Positions 58,434-64,000 of a stretch of 64,000 nt of DNA are shown here, in pieces. The notes beneath the pieces are model-generated. The model was not told the DNA's origin. It saw only the letters and a program-made list of their open reading frames with translations, and did not search any database. The translations under genes and the position numbers were made by a program. Source of the DNA: Curvibacter lanceolatus ATCC 14669 (lineage in GTDB: Bacteria > Pseudomonadota > Gammaproteobacteria > Burkholderiales > Burkholderiaceae_C); the NCBI RefSeq assembly GCF_000381265.1, contig NZ_KB906260.1, positions 62,001 through 126,000 of the forward strand, written 5' to 3'. The stretch's first letter is position 1. Each line of letters opens with the position of its first letter.

Positions 58434-58458
58434 AAAAAGCCGCCTCAAAGGGCGGCTT
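58434..58458 (-). terminator. Terminator after dsbB
   Basis: AAGCCGCC (58437-58444) pairs with GGCGGCTT (58451-58458) around a six-base loop. Leftward it is followed by TTTTT (complement of 58434-58438). It lies about 42 bases past the dsbB stop and so ends the sulfate operon. Confidence 0.8.
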
Positions 58459-58499
58459 CCTGGCGCAGGTTTCGCAGAGTTCAAAGAGGCCGGAAACGC

Positions 58500-59006
58500 T
58501 CAACGACCGCGTTGGCGCAGCAGCAACAGCACTGAGGCCAAAGCCAGGCCGACAAACACCACGAACGACCAGTTGGCGATCGAGCCGCCGAGGAAGGTCC
58601 AGTCTACGGCGGAGCAGTCACCACTGCCCTTGAAGACCATGGGGATCACGCGCTGCAGCGGAAAGGCCTCAATCATGCCGTAGAGGTCACGGCCGCAGGT
58701 CAGCACCTCGGGCGGGTTCCACTGCAGCCAGCTCTGGCGCGCCGCCACGAAGGCGCCGAAGCCCGAGGTCAGCAGGATCAGCACGGCGCCGACCAACCAG
58801 CCCCCGCGGCGTGGCGACAAGGCCGCCAGGCCCGCCCAGACTGCCACCAGCAGCAGCGCGTAGCGCTGCACGATGCACATCGGGCAAGGCTCCAGCCCGA
58901 CCACGTGCTGCAGGTAAAGCCCGAAGGCCAGCATGCCCAGGCAGGTGGCGCTGGCCAGGGCCAGCAACAGGCGCGGTGCGCGGTCGAACCAGTTCAGCAA
59001 AAACAA
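58500..59006 (-). CDS. dsbB: Disulfide bond formation protein B
   Basis: A 168-residue inner-membrane protein with four helices. The first periplasmic pair is C41-P-M-C44; the second pair is in the next loop (LTCGRDLYGM ... GSGDCSAV). It reoxidises DsbA with quinone. The start is a TTG at 59006 with AAGGA seven bases upstream, which beats other starts. It begins one base after the cysA stop, so it is co-translated with the sulfate transporter, a striking link. A terminator follows. Confidence 0.92.
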   Translation of the reverse strand: MFLLNWFDRAPRLLLALASATCLGMLAFGLYLQHVVGLEPCPMCIVQRYALLLVAVWAGLAALSPRRGGWLVGAVLILLTSGFGAFVAARQSWLQWNPPEVLTCGRDLYGMIEAFPLQRVIPMVFKGSGDCSAVDWTFLGGSIANWSFVVFVGLALASVLLLLRQRGR

Positions 59007-59007
59007 T

Positions 59008-60123
59008 TCAGTGTCCTTCAACAAACACGCGAGCCCGCCGTGGCGTGACCACCAGCAGCTCGCCTTCACGGAAACCCAGATCACGGTATTGTTGCGCAGG
59101 GATTTGCGCCTCGATGATCGTGTCCTGGGTGCGATTTTCCGCTGTTTGGTGATCTTCGGACGGAATAAGTTCCAGCCGTGCAATCGGCCCCACCACAATC
59201 GCGCGGCTCAACTGGGCCACGATGCCCCGCGGGCGGCCCTGAGCGTCGATGCCGGCGCCCGGCACATGGCGCTCCACCTCGAAGTCGTGCGGGCGCACAT
59301 AGGCCGAGGCCTTGGCGTTCTGGGCGCCGGCGTGTTCGGGCGCGTCGATCTGCAGGCCCTCCAGGTGCACCTGGCCTTCGTGGGCGCGGCCATGGAACAG
59401 GTTCACATCGCCGAGAAAGCCATACACAAAGGGGCTGGCGGGGTGGTCCCACACCTCTTGGGGCGAACCGCTTTGCTCAACCTGGCCCTGGTTCATCAAC
59501 ACCACGCGGTCGGCCACTTCCAGGGCTTCTTCCTGGTCGTGGGTCACGAAGATGCTGGTCACATGCAGCTCGTCGTGCAGGCGGCGCAGCCAGCGGCGCA
59601 GTTCCTTGCGCACCTTGGCGTCGAGCGCACCAAACGGTTCATCAAGCAGCAGCACCTTGGGCTCGACCGCCAGCGCGCGCGCCAGGGCAATGCGCTGGCG
59701 CTGGCCACCCGAGAGCTGGCTGGGGTAACGGTCGGCCAGCCAGTCGAGCTGCACCAGCTTGAGCAGGTCGTGCACCTTGGTCTTGATCTGGGCATCGCTG
59801 GGGCGCTCGCCGCGGGGCTTGACGCGCAGGCCGAAGGCCACGTTCTCGAACACCGTCATGTGGCGGAACAGCGCGTAATGCTGGAACACAAAGCCCACGC
59901 CTCGTTCACGCACGTGCACGTCGGTGGTGTCCTCACCTGAGAACAGGATGCTGCCGCTGTCGGGGGTTTCCAGGCCGGCGATGATGCGCAGCAAGGTGGT
60001 CTTGCCGCAGCCGGAGGGGCCAAGCAGGGCGATGAGTTCGCCCGAATCGATGTCGAGGCTGACGTCCTTCAAGGCATGGAAGTCGCCGAAATGTTTGCTG
60101 ACGTTGCGGATCTGAATGCTCAT
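59008..60123 (-). CDS. cysA: Sulfate/thiosulfate ABC transporter ATPase
   Basis: A 371-residue ATPase subunit of the sulfate/thiosulfate importer. Walker A is GPSGCGKTT (residues 35-43), signature LSGGQRQR, Walker [12 protein letters not shown]. The C-terminal third forms the regulatory TOBE-like part. It follows cysW by 11 bases, and dsbB begins one base after it. Confidence 0.95.
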   Translation of the reverse strand: MSIQIRNVSKHFGDFHALKDVSLDIDSGELIALLGPSGCGKTTLLRIIAGLETPDSGSILFSGEDTTDVHVRERGVGFVFQHYALFRHMTVFENVAFGLRVKPRGERPSDAQIKTKVHDLLKLVQLDWLADRYPSQLSGGQRQRIALARALAVEPKVLLLDEPFGALDAKVRKELRRWLRRLHDELHVTSIFVTHDQEEALEVADRVVLMNQGQVEQSGSPQEVWDHPASPFVYGFLGDVNLFHGRAHEGQVHLEGLQIDAPEHAGAQNAKASAYVRPHDFEVERHVPGAGIDAQGRPRGIVAQLSRAIVVGPIARLELIPSEDHQTAENRTQDTIIEAQIPAQQYRDLGFREGELLVVTPRRARVFVEGH

Positions 60124-60134
60124 GTTCTTCTTCC

Positions 60135-61079
60135 TCAGGCGATGGCGCCGGGGCTGGCTTGGACGGTGGGTGTGGCGGGGGCAGTCACGGGGGAAGTCAC
60201 GGGAGCTTCCGGCGGCTGGGCCTCGGCGTCGCGCATTTCCTTCTCGTGGCGCCACTCGACCACCGACTTGATCAGCAAGGTGACCAGCGCCAGCAGGGCC
60301 AGCAGCGAGGCCACGGCAAAGGCCGCCACCGACTGGTATTCGTTGTAGAGAATCTCCACGTGCAGCGGGATGGTGTTGGTCTGGCCCCGGATGTGGCCCG
60401 ACACCACCGACACGGCGCCGAACTCGCCCATGGCGCGGGCGTTGCACAGGATCACGCCGTAGATCAGGCCCCATTTGATCTTCGGCAGGGTGACCAGCCA
60501 GAAGGTCTGCCAGCCACTGGCACCCAGCACGATGGCAGCCTGCTCCTCGTCACTGCCCTGGGCCTGCATCAGCGGGATCAGCTCGCGGGCGATGAAGGGG
60601 AAGGTGACGAACACCGTGGCCAGCACGATGCCGGGCACGGCAAAGATGATCTTGATGTCGTGCGCCTGCAGCCAGGGGCCGAACCAACCCTGGGCGCCGA
60701 ACATCAGCACGTAGATCAGGCCGGCGACCACGGGCGAGACCGAGAACGGCAGATCGACCAGGGTGGTCAGAAAGGACTTGCCCGGAAACTCGAACTTGGC
60801 GATCGACCAGGCCGCCGCAATGCCGAACACCAGGTTCAGCGGCACGGCCACGGCCGCGGTCAGCAGGGTGAGGCGGATGGCCGACCAGGCATCGGGTTCC
60901 TTCAGAGCCTCAACAAAAGGCCCCAGGCCTTTGCGGAAGGCTTCGGTGAACACCGCAGCCAGCGGCAGGAACAGGAACAGGGTCATGAACACCAGGGCCA
61001 GGCCGATCAGCGACCATTTGACCCACACGGCTTCGGTGGTGCCCGCCTTGACGCGGGAGAGGGGCTTGCGCGCGCTCAT
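60135..61079 (-). CDS. cysW: Sulfate ABC transporter permease CysW
   Basis: A 314-residue inner-membrane permease with six helices. The EAA-type loop is present near residue 175. The Pro/Ala-rich C-terminal tail ([20 protein letters not shown]) is an extension. It overlaps the cysT stop by four bases and precedes cysA by 11. Confidence 0.93.
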   Translation of the reverse strand: MSARKPLSRVKAGTTEAVWVKWSLIGLALVFMTLFLFLPLAAVFTEAFRKGLGPFVEALKEPDAWSAIRLTLLTAAVAVPLNLVFGIAAAWSIAKFEFPGKSFLTTLVDLPFSVSPVVAGLIYVLMFGAQGWFGPWLQAHDIKIIFAVPGIVLATVFVTFPFIARELIPLMQAQGSDEEQAAIVLGASGWQTFWLVTLPKIKWGLIYGVILCNARAMGEFGAVSVVSGHIRGQTNTIPLHVEILYNEYQSVAAFAVASLLALLALVTLLIKSVVEWRHEKEMRDAEAQPPEAPVTSPVTAPATPTVQASPGAIA

Positions 61080-61939
61080 GCCGGGGCTCCTGTGTGACGG
61101 CGCTGCCAGGCTTGCAGTGCATTGATGACCAGCAGCAGCACAAACGAGATCACCAGCATGACCACGGCCACGGCCGTGGCACCGGCGTAGTCGTACTGCT
61201 CGAGCTTGCCGATGATGATGAGGGGGGTGATTTCAGAAATCATGGGCATGTTGCCGGCAATGAAGATCACCGAGCCATACTCGCCGATGGCACGGGCAAA
61301 GGCCATGGCAAAGCCAGTCAGCAAGGCTGGCGCGATCGACGGCAGGATGACCCGCACAAAGGTCTGCAGCCGCGTGGCGCCCAGGCAGGTGGCGGCTTCT
61401 TCGAGTTCTTTTTCAGCGTCTTCGAGCACAGGCTGCACGGTGCGCACCACAAAGGGCAAGCCGATGAAGATCAACGCGATCACCACACCGGCGGGCTTGA
61501 AGGCCACCGGCAGGCCCCAGGCCTCCAGGTACTGGCCCACCCAGCCGTTGCCGGCCAGCAGCGCGGTCAGCGAGATGCCGGCCACCGCCGTGGGCAGTGC
61601 GAAGGGCAGGTCCACCATCGCATCGATGATCTTCTTGAACGGGAAGGTGTAGCGCACCAGCACCCAGGCCACCAGCAGGCCGAACACCACGTTGACCAGG
61701 GCCGCGATCAGCGAGGCGCCAAAGGTCAGGCGGTACGAGGCCAGCACGCGCGGCGCGGTGACGGCGTTCCAGAACTGGTCCCAGCTCAGGGTGCTGGTCT
61801 TGAACAGCAGGGCCGACAGCGGGATCAACACAATCACGGCCAGGTACATCAGGGTGTAGCCCAGCGTGAGACGAAAACCGGGCAGCACCCGTTTGGCGCC
61901 ACCCTTTTTAGGGGGCGCATGGCTGACAGAAGTGGTCAT
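61076..61939 (-). CDS. cysT: Sulfate ABC transporter permease CysT (CysU)
   Basis: A 287-residue permease with six helices, the partner of CysW in the sulfate channel. The EAA-type loop is [15 protein letters not shown]. It lies six bases after the sbp stop and overlaps cysW by four bases (ATGA). Confidence 0.93.
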   Translation of the reverse strand: MTTSVSHAPPKKGGAKRVLPGFRLTLGYTLMYLAVIVLIPLSALLFKTSTLSWDQFWNAVTAPRVLASYRLTFGASLIAALVNVVFGLLVAWVLVRYTFPFKKIIDAMVDLPFALPTAVAGISLTALLAGNGWVGQYLEAWGLPVAFKPAGVVIALIFIGLPFVVRTVQPVLEDAEKELEEAATCLGATRLQTFVRVILPSIAPALLTGFAMAFARAIGEYGSVIFIAGNMPMISEITPLIIIGKLEQYDYAGATAVAVVMLVISFVLLLVINALQAWQRRHTGAPA

Positions 61940-61945
61940 GGGGTT

Positions 61946-62956
61946 TTACTTGGCGCCAGGGGTGTAGAGCTTGTCGAACTGGCCACCGTCATTGAAGTGA
62001 ACCTTCTGGGCCTCGGCCAGCGAGCCGAAGTAGTCCGACACGGCAAACAGCTGGATGGGCTTGAAGACGTCGGCGTGCTTTTTCAGCACCGCCGCCGAGC
62101 GCGGGCGCAGGGCATGCTTGGCCGCGATTTCCTGCGCCTCTTCGGAGTACAGGTAATCCAGGTAGGCCTTGGCCAGCTCACCCGTGCCCTTCTTGGCCAC
62201 GGTGCGCTCCACCACCGCCACCGGGTTCTCGGCAATGATGCTGATCGAAGGGTGCACCGCATCCACCTTGCCGGCGCCAAACTCACGGTCCACCGACACC
62301 ACCTCGGATTCGAAGGTGACCAGCACGTCGCCGATGTTGCGCTGCAGGAAGATGGTGGTGGCATCGCGCCCGCCCTTGGCCAGCACCGGCACGTTCTTGT
62401 ACAGCTTGCTGACAAATTCGGCCGCCTGGGCGTCGGTGCCGCCCTTCTTGCGCACATAGCCCCAGGCGGCCAGGTAGGCCATGCGGCCATTGCCGCCCGT
62501 CTTGGGGTTGACCACGATGACCTGGATGCCGGGCTTGATCAGGTCGTCCCAGTCCTTGATGTTCTTGGGGTTGCCATTGCGGGTCAGGAACAGCATGGTC
62601 GAGGTGGTGGGCGAGGCATTGCCCGGAAAGCGCTTGGCCCAGTCCTTGGCCACCACGCCGGTGCTGGCCAGGAAGTCGACATCGGTGGTGGTGTTCATGG
62701 TCACCACGTCGGCGTCCAGCCCGTCGTTCACGGCCCGCGCCTGGGCGCTGGAGCCGCCGTGGGCCTGGTCGATCTTCACGTCCTTGCCGGTGGTCTTCTT
62801 CCAGTGCGCCACAAAGGCCGTGTTGTAGTCTTTGTAGAACTCGCGAGCCACGTCGTAGGACGCGTTGAGCAAGGTGGTGGTCTGCGCGCCAGCCAGCGAG
62901 CCGGTGGCCAACACCAGGGAGGCCAGAGCCAGTTTGATTTTTGTCTTCATGGTCAT
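61946..62956 (-). CDS. sbp: Sulfate-binding protein
   Basis: A 336-residue periplasmic binding protein of the sulfate ABC system. A signal peptide ends near AGA-Q (about residue 25). The motifs LNASYDVAREFYKDYN and HGGSSAQARAV match Sbp. M1 (62956) and M3 (62950) are both possible starts. Its start overlaps the stop of the upstream hydrolase by four bases. Confidence 0.95.
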   Translation of the reverse strand: MTMKTKIKLALASLVLATGSLAGAQTTTLLNASYDVAREFYKDYNTAFVAHWKKTTGKDVKIDQAHGGSSAQARAVNDGLDADVVTMNTTTDVDFLASTGVVAKDWAKRFPGNASPTTSTMLFLTRNGNPKNIKDWDDLIKPGIQVIVVNPKTGGNGRMAYLAAWGYVRKKGGTDAQAAEFVSKLYKNVPVLAKGGRDATTIFLQRNIGDVLVTFESEVVSVDREFGAGKVDAVHPSISIIAENPVAVVERTVAKKGTGELAKAYLDYLYSEEAQEIAAKHALRPRSAAVLKKHADVFKPIQLFAVSDYFGSLAEAQKVHFNDGGQFDKLYTPGAK

Positions 62957-63534
62957 TCTTGTGTCGAGGAAACAGGGTGTGGGGTGGCAGCCTGGCCCAA
63001 GGCCAGATCACCTGCCAGGGATTGCAACAAGGCCAGGCCCAGGGGCCACTCGCCATGCCCGGACTCCACGTTGATGTGGCCGGCGTCCTGCAAGCGAACG
63101 AACTCGCTGCCCCAGGACCGCGCATAGGCGCCGGCCAGCCGGATCGGGCAGAACGGGTCGTTGCTGCTGGCCACGAGGATACTGCGGTAGGGCAAACGCT
63201 CACACGGTGCGGGGGCAAAATCGCTGAGCACGGCGCGCCGCTCCGGATCGGCCGGCGCCACCAGCAACGCGCCCTGGATGCGGTCACGCAAATCGGAGGG
63301 CAAATGCACGGCGGCCATGCAACCGAGGCTGTGTGCCACCAGAACCACCGGCGCACCGGCTGCCTCGATGGTCTCGCCCAGGGTGCGCACCCAGGCGGCC
63401 CGGCTGGGGGTGATCCAGTCATCCTGGCGCACGCGCCGGGCGCCCGGCAGGCGATCGGCCCACAGGGTCTGCCAATGGCCGGGGCCGGAATCGCGCCAGC
63501 CCGGCACGATGATCACAGGGGTCGACGATGCCAT
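62953..63534 (-). CDS. RBBP9/YdeN-type alpha/beta hydrolase
   Basis: A 193-residue serine hydrolase of the RBBP9/YdeN family. The nucleophile elbow is AHSLGC (near residue 70), PGWRDSGPGHWQ is the N-terminal hallmark, and the acid Asp and the His are in ASSNDPFCP and AGHINVESG. It heads the leftward run, overlapping sbp by four bases, so it is co-translated with sulfate import genes. The family includes small-ester hydrolases; the substrate is unknown. Confidence 0.85.
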   Translation of the reverse strand: MASSTPVIIVPGWRDSGPGHWQTLWADRLPGARRVRQDDWITPSRAAWVRTLGETIEAAGAPVVLVAHSLGCMAAVHLPSDLRDRIQGALLVAPADPERRAVLSDFAPAPCERLPYRSILVASSNDPFCPIRLAGAYARSWGSEFVRLQDAGHINVESGHGEWPLGLALLQSLAGDLALGQAATPHPVSSTQE

Positions 63535-63661
63535 CGCCTCAGCCCTGCACCGGGGCGCTCAACACCCAGGAGGTTCGTGGGGCAAAAGGTAGGCAAGGCT
63601 TCATGCAAACATCCTGATCTAGAGAGTGGGACGGATTCTGCGAACAAGCGCTTAAAACGAG

Positions 63662-63700
63662 AACGAATAGTTCGTTGTTTGTTTATGCGATTTTTCGCAT
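63662..63700. promoter_or_regulatory. Two inverted repeats in the divergent promoter region
   Basis: AACGAA-TAG-TTCGTT (63662-63676) and ATGCGA-TTTT-TCGCAT (63685-63700) are perfect. They sit in the 339-base gap between the sulfate operon (leftward) and the azoreductase gene (rightward), a likely binding site for a CysB-type or redox regulator. No other gene is seen in this gap. Confidence 0.45.
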
Positions 63701-63873
63701 GAAGAACCCCGCCAGCGCGGACCTTGGGCCCCTCAGGCGCCGAGCCCAGCACTCGATTGGACTCACCAGTGGAACAATGCATTGCAAAAAAGCCGGCTTA
63801 TCAGCGATTGGCGTGCCTGTGACAATTCAGGTACCGCCCAACGGGCCCTTTTCTACCCTCGAAGGAAGACTCC

Positions 63874-64000
63874 ATGAAACTGCTTCACATCGACTCCAGC
63901 GTTCTCGGCGACAACTCGGTCTCGCGTCAACTGACCGCCCAGACCGTGGCCCAGTGGAAGGCACGCAACCCCGGCGCCGAAGTCAGCTACCTGGACGTGG
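63874..64000 (+). CDS. azoR: FMN-dependent NADH-azoreductase (5' part)
   Basis: Only the first 42 codons are in the window. [20 protein letters not shown] is the FMN-binding start of AzoR/AcpD-type azoreductases. GAAGGA lies eight bases before the ATG. The gene runs off the right end. Confidence 0.85.
   Translation, partial: MKLLHIDSSVLGDNSVSRQLTAQTVAQWKARNPGAEVSYLDV

Noticed and set aside
63513-63782. An 89-codon minus-strand ORF upstream of the hydrolase gene
   Set aside because: It overlaps the hydrolase start and the inverted repeats, has no ribosome site and no familiar sequence.

Overview
The window is GC-rich and densely coded, with short intergenic gaps. It reads as a chromosomal segment of a betaproteobacterium, most likely Burkholderiales and Comamonadaceae-like. 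Supporting signs are a thiolase that closely resembles BktB of Cupriavidus, a gcvT-gcvH-gcvP operon behind a tandem glycine riboswitch, a fused ArgA, CheZ-type chemotaxis, two methyl-accepting chemotaxis proteins (MCPs), a TRAP transporter and many ATGA gene overlaps. I saw no rRNA, tRNA, CRISPR array, prophage or transposase gene.

Left part (1-14.9 kb): a 3-oxoacid CoA-transferase pair divergent from a PAS-LuxR regulator across a 20-bp palindrome; small proteins; a thioesterase/SDR pair divergent from ETF-ubiquinone oxidoreductase; a DctPQM TRAP transporter with strong hairpins between dctP and dctQ; and the glycine cleavage operon.

14.9-17.1 kb is a small accessory island. It holds two head-to-tail toxin-antitoxin modules (mntA-hepT and DUF433/DUF5615), and between them lies a 92 percent identical second copy of the last 89 bp of gcvP. 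It looks like an insertion scar.

17-31 kb: a hybrid PAS histidine kinase, an RluA-type pseudouridine synthase, a flavin reductase, an SDR, a TonB receptor under a cobalamin riboswitch, bktB, a periplasmic peroxiredoxin, a cardiolipin-synthase-like lipoprotein, DUF2189/DUF2788 membrane proteins, a universal stress protein and a 2OG-Fe(II) dioxygenase. 31-45 kb: an ion channel with a C-terminal zinc ribbon, two MCPs, an acyl-CoA ligase, hrpA, a ParD/ParE-like pair, an FMN-riboswitch-controlled ribH2, argA, and then six exact-period 22-bp repeats, each a small hairpin.

45-58 kb: an orphan cheZ, an OprD-family porin with a periplasmic histidine phosphatase, and a sugar locus (MFS carrier, two signal-peptide-less GH3 beta-glucosidase-like enzymes, a third GH3 enzyme and an AraC regulator) interrupted by a PIN-type toxin-antitoxin pair. 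58.5-63.5 kb: a leftward run of RBBP9-like hydrolase, sbp, cysT, cysW, cysA and dsbB, joined by overlaps or gaps of at most 11 bases. The window ends inside an azoreductase gene.

The strongest non-routine signals are the duplicated gcvP tail around the toxin-antitoxin island, the six-fold 22-bp hairpin array, a long terminator stem that is fully paired only in the leftward RNA, and the coupling of sulfate import to dsbB. No single feature proves a wholly new system.
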